From Bacteroidaceae bacterium (GTDB taxonomy: Bacteria; Bacteroidota; Bacteroidia; Bacteroidales; Bacteroidaceae), in the NCBI GenBank assembly GCA_017466065.1, contig JAFTUV010000034.1, forward strand, positions 62,001 through 126,000: DNA of 64,000 bases. The letters are read 5' to 3'. Below are positions 37,263 to 45,326 of this stretch, one piece after another. The translations under genes and the position numbers were made by a program. Below the pieces are notes generated by a model. The model was not told where the DNA came from. It worked only from the letters and a program-made list of their open reading frames with translations, and did no database searches. Each line of letters opens with the position of its first letter. Within the stretch, counting starts at the first letter, position 1.

Positions 37263-37465
37263 TCGGAGTTTCATCGTTCTCGTCGTGCAGCAAAACTTTT
37301 TTTGTTTTTAATATTCTCACCTCTTCACGAGGAGCCCTTCTTGTTTATAGGATGTGCAGTCTTTATGTTTTTATGGTACTCCCATAGAGCAGGTTCGGCG
37401 GAGCCGTCTGTTGTTTGCGACTGATTGGTATAAACAGAGTGGCAGTTGTTTTTGTCTTTTCTTGG

Positions 37466-37533
37466 GCATACACATAGGGGCTACCCCTGCGCTGGTGCGT
37501 GTTTTTTTTTTGAAGGGGCGCACCGGCGTATGC
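37466..37533. other. Cloverleaf-like intergenic structure near the GH20 gene end
   Basis: Outer arms GCATAC (37466) and GTATGC (to 37533) enclose AGGGG-CTA-CCCCT and an 11-bp stem GCGCTGGTGCG (37489-37499) with CGCACCGGCGT (37519-37529), with one T-G and one G-T pair. The second loop holds ten T residues. It lies 12 bases past the GH20 stop on the minus strand and may act as its terminator. The stretch 37263-37465 shows no gene. Confidence 0.45.
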
Positions 37534-37545
37534 ATCCGGCTGTGT

Positions 37546-39159
37546 TTACTTGCGATAAATCTCAAAGGGAACGCGCACGGAAACACCGCACTTCATAAGG
37601 TTGGAAATGTTGGGTAAAAGACGCTTCTTGAACCCCTCCCAACTGCGCTGCGACATTTCGCTCCATCCGGCCTCGGCAAGAGCAAGCGCACGGGGAAATG
37701 CCATATAATTCACACGGTTGATGTCGCGTATGGCCTCTCCCCACAAAGTACCCATTATGCCGGTAATGTGCGCGGCTTCTTCTTGTGCTTGCCCGTATGA
37801 GGGGTCGAGTGCGTATGTCTTTTCCAGAGTGGTTACCGGCATTCCCCAATTATTATGTTCGGGGAGGTCGCCGTGGAATTGAGGGTAGTCGAGGTAGGCG
37901 TGTTCACCCGGTGCCATAATTAATTTGTGCCCGTGCTTGCGTGTGAGCTCTATGCATTTGGGGGTGAGGGCGTTGCGCCAAGTTACAAGCGTTACATCGG
38001 CGGGGTAGGGGAATAGGTAGTCGTTGGCGGGTGGCCAGATGTTGTCGAGCTCGCACCACAGGATGGGCTGTTTGCCGTTCTTGCGTATGAGTTCAAGCAT
38101 CTTGCCGAAAAATATATTCATCAGCTGTGCAGGGGAGGTGTAGTTGTTGGCTTTCATCAGGGCGAGGCAATCTTCGCATTTTGCCCAATTGTCTTTTATT
38201 GCGGCCTCGTCGCCACCCAAATGAATGTGTGGCGATGGGAAAATATCGGCAAGTTCGGCAAAAATATCGGCATAAATGCGATAGGCATCCTCGCTGCAAG
38301 CACACAGCATCATATTGGTGGTGCTGTTCAAATTTTTTGTTTCGTCGTGACGGAAGGCGCACCCTATATGTGGGTAGGCGGTCAATATGGCCACGCTGTG
38401 TCCCGGAATGTCAAGTTCGGGAATAACCTCGATGCCGCGCTCGGCTGCATAGTGCACAATCTCTCTTAACTGCTCCTGTGTGTAGTATCCATTGTCGGGG
38501 CCGTTGCTGCCGCCCTTGCTGTTGCGAAACGCACCCGTCCGGGTGAGTTCAGGATGGCTTTTTATCTCCACTCGCCACCCTTGGTCGTCGGTGAGGTGCA
38601 GTTGCAGAATGTTGTATTTGTATTTTGCAATCTGGTCGATGAAGAATTTAATGTCATTTACGGGCAGGAAATGACGCGCAGGGTCTATCATTATCGCGCG
38701 GTGAGGGTAACGTGGGCTGTCGTCGATGGTGAGGCAGGCGATGCGGCCCTCGCTGCTGTTTGTAAAGTCGCCTATCAGTATCTGGTCCAAGGTCCTTACA
38801 GCGTGGAGCAGTGCCTTTTCTGTTGCGCCGGTGATTTCTATTCTTTTGCTTGTGATGTCTATGGTGTAACGTTCGGAATTGCCCAAGGCTGTGTCTATAC
38901 TCATATTTATACACCCATTCTCGCCAATGTGCAGTTTCTCTCCTGTGCGTTCTTCCACTATGCGTTGCAGTTCTTTTATAGAGAATGTTTCGGCGGGAAG
39001 GTTGCTCGACAGTTTGTTTCTCTTCTTTAAATTGAATGTGTTTCCATTGCTGTCGGTTACAATCTTGTTAGGCACGGGTATAAGCGCGGCTGTGGGGCTC
39101 TGTGCCATTGTTACGGCACAAAGCAACAGTGCTGTTGCAAGGGTGTGGAGTCGGTTCAT
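37546..39159 (-). CDS. Secreted beta-N-acetylhexosaminidase, GH20
   Basis: A 537-residue glycosidase that removes terminal N-acetylhexosamine from glycans. A signal peptide (TLATALLLCAVTMAQS) precedes a GH20b alpha/beta domain (about 25-145) and the TIM barrel (from about 150, SPRYPHRAIMIDPARHFLP). The catalytic pair is Asp317-Glu318 in HLGGDEAAI; Trp-rich substrate residues include MGTLWGEAI near 480. There is no C-terminal binding module. Its ATG overlaps the mltG stop (ATGA), so it is translationally coupled to that lytic transglycosylase. Substrate could be peptidoglycan fragments or host glycans. Confidence 0.95.
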   Translation of the reverse strand: MNRLHTLATALLLCAVTMAQSPTAALIPVPNKIVTDSNGNTFNLKKRNKLSSNLPAETFSIKELQRIVEERTGEKLHIGENGCINMSIDTALGNSERYTIDITSKRIEITGATEKALLHAVRTLDQILIGDFTNSSEGRIACLTIDDSPRYPHRAIMIDPARHFLPVNDIKFFIDQIAKYKYNILQLHLTDDQGWRVEIKSHPELTRTGAFRNSKGGSNGPDNGYYTQEQLREIVHYAAERGIEVIPELDIPGHSVAILTAYPHIGCAFRHDETKNLNSTTNMMLCACSEDAYRIYADIFAELADIFPSPHIHLGGDEAAIKDNWAKCEDCLALMKANNYTSPAQLMNIFFGKMLELIRKNGKQPILWCELDNIWPPANDYLFPYPADVTLVTWRNALTPKCIELTRKHGHKLIMAPGEHAYLDYPQFHGDLPEHNNWGMPVTTLEKTYALDPSYGQAQEEAAHITGIMGTLWGEAIRDINRVNYMAFPRALALAEAGWSEMSQRSWEGFKKRLLPNISNLMKCGVSVRVPFEIYRK

Positions 39160-40187
39160 TTTTTTATATTCAGTTTGTTGAGTGCTTGTTGGTAACGTTG
39201 GGCGTTTCTGTTGTGCTCGGCGAGGGTAGATGCGAAATTATGCGTTCCCGAAAGGTCCTCTTTTGCACACATATACAGATAGTTGTGCTTTTTGTAATTG
39301 AGCACGCTCTCGATAGCCTGTATAGTGGGTATGCGTATGGGGCCGGGAGGAAGCCCGGGGTGTTTGTAGGTGTTGTAGGGCGAGTCCGTTTCGAGGTCTT
39401 TTTTTAGAATACGCTTGCGTGCAAAGTCGCCAAGAGCATATTTCACCGTAGGGTCGGCCTGCAATAACATCCCGCGTTTCAAGCGGTTTATGTAAAGCCC
39501 TGCCACGATGGGTTTTTCGGCGTCGTTGTTGGTCTCTTCATCCACAATGGAGGCAAGTGTGGCAACCTCCTCGATGGTGAGCCCCAGCATTTTTGCCTTT
39601 TCGCGGCGTTTCTTGTTCCAGAATAGGTCGTGCTCACGCAACATTCTCATCATAAACTTCTGCGGAGTGATGTCCCAGTAAAGTTCGTAACTGTTGGGGA
39701 TGAAGATGCAGGGAAGTGTCGCGCGGCTGTATCCCATATAACCATAATAGCGATGGTCGGTCGCCAGCTTGCACAGGCTTGCCGAGTCGAGCATCAGTTG
39801 TTTGCTTGCTGCTGAGAGCAACTGTTCCACGGTGCGTGTCGATGGAATAACCACCATCAGCGGTGTCTGTTGGTTGCTCACCAAGCGACGGTAGAGTGTG
39901 TGCATATTGTCGCCGTCGTAAATAGCGTATCGTCCGGTCTTTCTTTGTTTGGTAAGGTTATTGTGCTTCGCAAGCAGTTCGAATCCGAGCATCGTGGAGG
40001 GGTGGGCAGCCTCTTCAATCTTTTCAATTATGCTGCGAGCGTTGTCGTAGGGGTATATGTTTATGTACACCGTTTCTTTGAGGCTCACTTGCGGGTATTT
40101 CAGAATGTAGTAACCGAATAGTAGAGTGCCACACACTGCAATGGCGATAATGGCAATAATGGCAAACAGAATTTTAATCTTTTTCAT
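39156..40187 (-). CDS. mltG: Endolytic murein transglycosylase MltG
   Basis: A 343-residue inner membrane enzyme that cleaves nascent peptidoglycan strands. One N-terminal helix (IKILFAIIAIIAIAVCGTLL) anchors it. A LysM-like region precedes the YceG catalytic domain, whose marks are LASIVDEETNNDAEKPIVAG near residue 215 (catalytic Glu within EE) and the terminal LPPGPIRIPTIQAIESVLN. The ATG at 40187 was preferred over one 9 bases upstream. The promoter (TTTG-20-TATCTTCG) is at 40206-40237. Its stop overlaps the GH20 start by four bases. Confidence 0.95.
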   Translation of the reverse strand: MKKIKILFAIIAIIAIAVCGTLLFGYYILKYPQVSLKETVYINIYPYDNARSIIEKIEEAAHPSTMLGFELLAKHNNLTKQRKTGRYAIYDGDNMHTLYRRLVSNQQTPLMVVIPSTRTVEQLLSAASKQLMLDSASLCKLATDHRYYGYMGYSRATLPCIFIPNSYELYWDITPQKFMMRMLREHDLFWNKKRREKAKMLGLTIEEVATLASIVDEETNNDAEKPIVAGLYINRLKRGMLLQADPTVKYALGDFARKRILKKDLETDSPYNTYKHPGLPPGPIRIPTIQAIESVLNYKKHNYLYMCAKEDLSGTHNFASTLAEHNRNAQRYQQALNKLNIKK

Positions 40188-40205
40188 AAATAGCATAATT
40201 TGCCA

Positions 40206-40237
40206 CGAAGATAATACAATAAGACAATAGAAGCAAA
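40206..40237 (-). promoter_or_regulatory. Promoter of mltG-GH20
   Basis: On the minus strand TTTG (40237-40234) and TATCTTCG (40213-40206), 20 bases apart. Confidence 0.7.
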
Positions 40238-40307
40238 CGCTTGTGTCCGACGCTTTTGTTATTCGTTGTTTTTTGCTTAAAAACTTTACGACAATATTTA
40301 TTTTTTA

Positions 40308-40315
40308 TATATTTG
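40308..40315 (+). promoter_or_regulatory. -7 box of the OPX-Wzc pair
   Basis: TATATTTG with TTTA 19 bases upstream (40285-40288); the leader to the OPX gene is about 70 bases. Confidence 0.55.
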
Positions 40316-40387
40316 CAAAATATTTGGGCATCTGTGTACGTTAAATACATAGTGCTGTTGATTGTGAAAATAAAAATAAAAATCTAT

Positions 40388-41194
40388 ATGAAACTTATTG
40401 GTTTAAAGAAATGGAGTTTGATGGCGTTGTTTGCCGTGCTGTTTACAACATCGTGTACATCTTACAAGCAAGTACCTTATTTGCAGAATAGTAACGAAAT
40501 TCCCAATATGGTGCAGGCTGACACTGTGTATGAGAATAAAATTCAGCCTCGCGACCTGTTGAGCATCATTGTAACTTCGCCCAATGATATTACCGCTTCG
40601 GCCCCTTATAATCTACTCACTTCGCAGCCTTACGACCTGCGTCAGACAATCACTTCGCAGCCAACTTATCAGAATTATTTGGTTGACAAGAACGGAAATA
40701 TCGAATTCCCCATTGTGGGAACCCTGCACGTTGCCGGGCTCACCAAAAAGGAACTTGAAATTATAATTCTCGATAAAATAAAGGGTGCGTTTACAATACC
40801 TCCCATTGTGACGGTGCGTTTCGCCGATTTTAAAATTTCGGTACTCGGCGAGGTGACAAACCCCGGTACCTTTACCATAACCAACGAGAAAGTAAATGTA
40901 TTTCAGGCCCTTGCCCTTGCCCGTGATATGACCATATACGGTATGCGCGAGAATGTGAAGATTATCCGCGAGGATGTTAACGGCAAAACATCGGTTCACG
41001 AACTTAACCTCACCGATGCGTCGGTAATTACCTCTCCCTACTATCATCTGCAACAGAATGATGTGGTCTATGTTACTCCCAACAAGGCAAAAGCCAAAGG
41101 CTCTGATGTGGGCAGCACTACCTCGCTCTGGTTCTCCACAGCCTCTATATTGGTTTCTTTGACATCACTTTTGTATAACATCTTGCACAACTAA
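40388..41194 (+). CDS. Polysaccharide export outer membrane lipoprotein (OPX, Wza-like)
   Basis: A 268-residue lipoprotein of the polysaccharide export family. The start MKLIGLKKWS gives a signal peptide with lipobox TTSC near residue 23. The Poly_export domain (about 45-150, KIQPRDLLSIIV, VDKNGNIEFPIVG) is followed by a SLBB domain (ISVLGEVTNPGTFTI near 157) and a short hydrophobic end (SLWFSTASILVSLTSLLYNI). It is shorter than E. coli Wza, as usual in Bacteroidota. It precedes a Wzc-type kinase by four bases; the two would form the export channel and its regulator. No glycosyltransferases or Wzx/Wzy follow. Confidence 0.92.
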   Translation: MKLIGLKKWSLMALFAVLFTTSCTSYKQVPYLQNSNEIPNMVQADTVYENKIQPRDLLSIIVTSPNDITASAPYNLLTSQPYDLRQTITSQPTYQNYLVDKNGNIEFPIVGTLHVAGLTKKELEIIILDKIKGAFTIPPIVTVRFADFKISVLGEVTNPGTFTITNEKVNVFQALALARDMTIYGMRENVKIIREDVNGKTSVHELNLTDASVITSPYYHLQQNDVVYVTPNKAKAKGSDVGSTTSLWFSTASILVSLTSLLYNILHN

Positions 41195-41198
41195 TATT

Positions 41199-43619
41199 AT
41201 GGACGTAGAACGTAATTTGAATAATGAAGAGAGTGGCAATGAATTTAACATAGGTTTGTTGTTGCATCATTTCCTCTTGAATTGGAAACTGTTTGCAGTC
41301 TCGGTTGCCGTGTGTCTTTTTGTGGCACTTTTCTATGTGTATAATGCTACAAAAATCTATCAAGTGTCGGCGAAAATACTTCTGCAAGATGCCGATAAAG
41401 GCTCGTTTGCATCGCAGATGGACTTCCTTTCCGATTTTGGCTATCAAGGTGCAAACTCCAATGTTGAGAATGAGATAGAGGTTATAAACTCAATGTCGGT
41501 TGTCAGCGGAGCTGTTGCCAATGCAGGCCTTTATATTTCATATTCGTGCCCCAAATTCATAGGCGAAGCACCTATATATAAAGCCGCCAGCCCTGTCAAT
41601 GCGACAATTCAAGCCAAGGACCTTGAAAATCTGCGTGCATCGCTTCAATTGGAACTGAATGTTGCGAACGATACTATGTACACAGTTTCCTATAAGTATG
41701 AGAATGAACTCGAAGGCTTGGATATAGAGTCGGAAGAAGAACTTATAGAGGTGTTCCCCTATCTGCTGCAAACAGAAAAAGGCAATATCCTTCTTACCAA
41801 GCAGGAAGGCTTTGAAGAACTGTTCGATGTAAATATTTCGATAGCGCCGTTAAAATCGACCGCAGCAGCATATAAAGGCTCGTTGGGCATAGCCCCTATT
41901 TCCAAGACAGCATCGGTGGCTATTGTGGCAACAAACACAGCAGTGCCCGGCAATGGCATAGATTTTATTTCGGCTCTCATAGAGAGTTATAATAATGTTA
42001 CCAACGAGGATAAACGCCAAGTTGCAAGAGATACCGAGTTGTTTATAAAACAGCGTATCGATGTTATAAACGGCGAGCTCACCGAGAAGGAGAAAAAACT
42101 CGCCAATTACAAGCAGAACAACCAGTTGCTTGCTCCCGAGATTGACGCTCCGCAGGTGTTGAGAAATAAAGAGGAGTATGTGAAGAAGATGGAGGAAATG
42201 GAAGTTGTTATGGAGAACTCCAAATTCCTTAATGCTTATGTCAACAACCCCAAGAACGACTTGCAGTCCATCCCCTCGACGATGGGTCTTATAAACGACC
42301 CCTCACTCTCGAACCTTATCGTAAGATATAACTCCGAGGTGTCGGTGCGCAATCAGTTGCTGTTGACTGCTACGGTGGAGAACCCTGCCCTTAAATCGCA
42401 AACAGAAACCGTGCGTGCCTTGCAGGGCGATATACGCGAGGCCTTGGCTGCCTTCGATAAATCACTGGAAGCTCAATATGAGGTGTTGAAGAAACTTGCC
42501 GATGAATATACATCGCGTTTGAAGATGTCGCCCGAAATGGAACGTTCTTTGGTTGAGATTTCTCGCGAGCGCGATATAAAATCGCAACTCTATGTGATGC
42601 TTCTTCAAAAATACGAGGAGAATGCCTTGCAGCTTGCCGTTACGGCAAACAACCTTCGCTGTATCGACCCTGCAATGTGTTCTATGGTGCCCGTTGCACC
42701 CCGCAAGAATATAATTCTGCTTGCGGCTATATTCATAGGTGTTCTGTTGCCTTCGCTATATATATATATAAAGGAGTTGTTGCGCACAAAGATTGTAACC
42801 ATAGAAGAGGTGCAGGCGCAAACAACACTGCCTATCGTGGCAACTATTCCCGTGAAACACGGGCTCGCAGGTCGCTCATCCTCTATTGTGGTGCGTCCCA
42901 ATAGCAATGATGTTATGGCCGAAGCCTTCCGCACCTTGCGCACAAACCTGCAATTTGTGATGAAGAAAACCTCGGGCAATGTCATAATGTTCACCTCGAC
43001 AGTGTCGGGCGAAGGAAAAACCTTTGTATCGTCCAACTTTGCGGTGAGTGCTGCGATGCTCGGCAAAAAGGTGCTTATGATGGGTGTAGATATACGTCGC
43101 CCCCGCTTGGCAGAGGTATTCAACATCGACCCCAAAGCCGAAGGAATTACCAGCTATCTGTGTGCCGACGAGAATGAGGTTACAATGCTCGATAAGCTCA
43201 TACTTCCCTCTACCGAGGTGCACAACCTCTATCTGTTGCCTGCCGGCATAGTGCCTCCCAATCCTGCCGAGTTGCTTTCAAAGTCGAACCTCGATATTGC
43301 CTTGAACTATTTAAGCAAAAAATTCGACTATGTGATAATGGATACAGCTCCTGTGGGTCTTGTGTCCGACTCACTGATATTGAGTCGCGTGGCCGATGCT
43401 GTGGTCTATGTATCGCGCATCGATTATACCGAGAGGTCATCTTTCGAGTTCCTCAACGGTGTTGTTAAGGATGGCAAGCTCGAAAATGTATCGGTGGTGG
43501 TTAATGGCGATGACTTGGAGAAACGTAAGCGCACATACGGCTACACCTCCAATGGTTATTCATACGGATACTCCTATTCTTCCGACACCGACTCTCCTTC
43601 GAGGAAGAAAAAGAAATAA
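41199..43619 (+). CDS. Wzc-type polysaccharide co-polymerase / BY-kinase
   Basis: An 806-residue inner membrane protein controlling chain length and export of polysaccharide. The Wzz domain starts after TM1 (about 30-47, FAVSVAVCLFVALFYVY), a coiled-coil GNVR region covers about 280-450, and TM2 lies near 508-525. The cytoplasmic ATPase has Walker A VSGEGKTFVSSNFA near 602, Walker A' MGVDIRRPRL near 628 and Walker B YVIMDTAPVG near 710. The tail is a tyrosine cluster (YGYTSNGYSYGYSYSS), the autophosphorylation site of bacterial tyrosine kinases. It is co-transcribed with the OPX gene. Confidence 0.94.
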   Translation: MDVERNLNNEESGNEFNIGLLLHHFLLNWKLFAVSVAVCLFVALFYVYNATKIYQVSAKILLQDADKGSFASQMDFLSDFGYQGANSNVENEIEVINSMSVVSGAVANAGLYISYSCPKFIGEAPIYKAASPVNATIQAKDLENLRASLQLELNVANDTMYTVSYKYENELEGLDIESEEELIEVFPYLLQTEKGNILLTKQEGFEELFDVNISIAPLKSTAAAYKGSLGIAPISKTASVAIVATNTAVPGNGIDFISALIESYNNVTNEDKRQVARDTELFIKQRIDVINGELTEKEKKLANYKQNNQLLAPEIDAPQVLRNKEEYVKKMEEMEVVMENSKFLNAYVNNPKNDLQSIPSTMGLINDPSLSNLIVRYNSEVSVRNQLLLTATVENPALKSQTETVRALQGDIREALAAFDKSLEAQYEVLKKLADEYTSRLKMSPEMERSLVEISRERDIKSQLYVMLLQKYEENALQLAVTANNLRCIDPAMCSMVPVAPRKNIILLAAIFIGVLLPSLYIYIKELLRTKIVTIEEVQAQTTLPIVATIPVKHGLAGRSSSIVVRPNSNDVMAEAFRTLRTNLQFVMKKTSGNVIMFTSTVSGEGKTFVSSNFAVSAAMLGKKVLMMGVDIRRPRLAEVFNIDPKAEGITSYLCADENEVTMLDKLILPSTEVHNLYLLPAGIVPPNPAELLSKSNLDIALNYLSKKFDYVIMDTAPVGLVSDSLILSRVADAVVYVSRIDYTERSSFEFLNGVVKDGKLENVSVVVNGDDLEKRKRTYGYTSNGYSYGYSYSSDTDSPSRKKKK

Positions 43620-43632
43620 AATTATAATAAAG

Positions 43633-43687
43633 AAACACGCGTCGAGTATAAAGATTGTTAAAACTATCTACTTGGGCGTGTTTTTTT
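43633..43687 (+). terminator. Probable terminator after the OPX-Wzc pair
   Basis: AAACACGC (43633-43640) and GCGTGTTT (43676-43683) pair across a long loop and lead into a T-run. Confidence 0.6.
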
Positions 43688-43719
43688 AAAATAAGGTTTA
43701 TCTTTAAGAAAAAAATGTT

Positions 43720-43727
43720 TACCTTTG
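43720..43727 (+). promoter_or_regulatory. -7 box of spt
   Basis: TACCTTTG with TTTA about 19 bases upstream; leader about 45 bases. Confidence 0.65.
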
Positions 43728-43779
43728 CACTCCGAAATAAAAAGGTTTATCCCCTGTAAGGCAGGGCGTTTATAATAAA

Positions 43780-44967
43780 ATGGGTTTGTTAAAAGAGAAA
43801 TACGCAAAATACGATTTGCCACAACGTTTTATGGCAATGGGTGTCTATCCCTACTTTCGTTGCATAGAAAGTGAGCAGGATACCGAAGTGCTTATGAGTG
43901 GTAAAAAAGTGCTTATGTTCGGTTCCAATTCATATATGGGCCTCACAAATCATCCACGAATTAAGGAGGCTGCCATTGCTGCCACGCGCAAGTATGGCAC
44001 AGGTTGTGCCGGCTCTCGTTTCCTTAATGGAACCGTCGACCTTCACTTGCAGCTCGAAAATGAACTTGCACAGTTTGTCGGCAAGGATGAGGCGCTTGTC
44101 TATTCGACCGGTTTTCAAGTAAACTTGGGTGTTCTCTCCTGCATCACAGGCCGTCGCGACACAATAATCTGCGATGAACTTGACCACGCATCCATTGTCG
44201 ATGGTCGCCGTTTGTCTTTCTCCACCGTGCGTAAATTTCGTCACAACAATATGGAATCGCTCGAAAAAGAATTACAGGCTTGTGCTCCCGATACAATAAA
44301 GCTCATTGTGGTTGACGGCGTGTTCAGTATGGAGGGTGATATTGCCAACCTTCCCGAAATTGTACGCCTTAAAGATAAGTACAATGCAAGCATAATGGTC
44401 GATGAGGCTCACGGCTTGGGTGTTCTTGGCAGACAAGGTCGCGGAACTTGTGACCACTTTGGTGTTACAAAAGATGTCGACCTCATTATGGGAACATTCA
44501 GTAAATCGCTGGCAACCATCGGAGGCTTCATCGCTGCCGACAAGGAGGTGATAAACTACATACGTCACAATTCGCGTTCCTATATATTCAGTGCAAGCAA
44601 CACCCCGGCAGCTACCGCTGCGGCGTTGGAAGCATTGCATATTATCCAAGAGGAACCCGAACGTATGGAAAATCTTTGGAATATAACAAATTACGCACTT
44701 AAAAATTTTCGTGACCTCGGATTTGAGATAGGTGATACATCAACCCCCATTATTCCTCTTTACATACGCGACACAGATAAAACTTTTATGGTGACAAAAA
44801 TGTTGTGGGAGGCAGGTGTTTTTGTAAATCCGGTGGTTCCCCCTGCTTGTTCGCCACAAGATACATTGATACGTTTCTCGCTTATGGCGACTCACACCAA
44901 GGAGCAAATAGACCGTGCGCTCGATGCTATGGTTCCAATTTTCAAGCAGTTGGAAATTATAAAATAA
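43780..44967 (+). CDS. spt: Serine palmitoyltransferase
   Basis: A 395-residue PLP enzyme of the alpha-oxoamine synthase family that condenses L-serine with acyl-CoA, the first step of sphingolipid synthesis. The start GLLKEKYAKYDLPQRFMAMG is characteristic of the Bacteroides Spt. Other marks are FGSNSYMGLTNHPRI near 47, GTGCAGSRFLNGT near 75, VDEAHGLGVLG near 208 and the PLP lysine Lys242 in TFSKSLATIGGF. Alternatives in the family (8-amino-7-oxononanoate or aminoketobutyrate synthase) are less likely given the N-terminus and no bio genes nearby. tRNA-Pro follows 13 bases after the stop. Confidence 0.88.
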   Translation: MGLLKEKYAKYDLPQRFMAMGVYPYFRCIESEQDTEVLMSGKKVLMFGSNSYMGLTNHPRIKEAAIAATRKYGTGCAGSRFLNGTVDLHLQLENELAQFVGKDEALVYSTGFQVNLGVLSCITGRRDTIICDELDHASIVDGRRLSFSTVRKFRHNNMESLEKELQACAPDTIKLIVVDGVFSMEGDIANLPEIVRLKDKYNASIMVDEAHGLGVLGRQGRGTCDHFGVTKDVDLIMGTFSKSLATIGGFIAADKEVINYIRHNSRSYIFSASNTPAATAAALEALHIIQEEPERMENLWNITNYALKNFRDLGFEIGDTSTPIIPLYIRDTDKTFMVTKMLWEAGVFVNPVVPPACSPQDTLIRFSLMATHTKEQIDRALDAMVPIFKQLEIIK

Positions 44968-44980
44968 AAAATAACGGTTA

Positions 44981-45054
44981 CGGGGTGTAGCGCAGTCCGG
45001 TAGCGCACCTGGTTTGGGACCAGGTGGTCGCAGGTTCGAATCCTGTCGCCCCGA
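44981..45054 (+). tRNA. tRNA-Pro (anticodon TGG)
   Basis: The 74-base gene folds as a cloverleaf: acceptor CGGGGTG with CGCCCCG (one T-G pair), anticodon stem CCTGG/CCAGG around TTTGGGA with anticodon TGG at 45015-45017, and T-arm GCAGGTTCGAATCCTGT. The discriminator base is A45054. CCA is not encoded. It lies 13 bases after spt and may be processed from the same transcript. Confidence 0.97.
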
Positions 45055-45057
45055 CAT

Positions 45058-45092
45058 AGAATAGTCAACTTTTAGTTGACTATTCTTTTTTT
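45058..45092 (+). terminator. Terminator after tRNA-Pro
   Basis: AGAATAGTCAAC and GTTGACTATTCT pair perfectly over 12 bp with a five-base loop, followed by seven T residues. Confidence 0.93.
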
Positions 45093-45138
45093 GGCAATTA
45101 TATATAATTTTACACCAATAGAAAAACTGATAAGAAAC

Positions 45139-45250
45139 TGTCATTTCGAACGAACCAACGGTCGACGCCCGTAGGGGCAAAAGTCGATGTGAGAAATCTC
45201 AACAATGCTGATATCCAGATTTCTCGTCGCTCCGCTCCATCGAAATGACA
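45139..45250 (+). repeat. REP-like inverted element, copy 2
   Basis: Ends TGTCATTTCGA and TCGAAATGACA are perfect 11-bp inverted repeats. Inside are TCGACGCCC...GGGGC...GTCGA and GAGAAATCT...AGATTTCTC, giving a cloverleaf-like fold. It contains CTCGTCGCTC as at 3325-3413. No gene lies in 45093-45326. Confidence 0.7.
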
Positions 45251-45326
45251 AACAAGTGTAACATTGTATATAATCACCCTTTTTTTTTATGCAGTGCAGT
45301 TTCCGGCAGAGTGAATGCGTCGGAGG

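Noticed and set aside
37224..37617. Two short open frames after the 6S-like RNA
   Set aside because: They begin inside the RNA terminator region and overlap the GH20 gene end; composition is Cys/Phe-rich without domain signs.
44968..45326. Integration site or genomic island edge at tRNA-Pro
   Set aside because: No duplicated tRNA 3' end, integrase or composition shift was found; only a terminator and a REP-like repeat follow.
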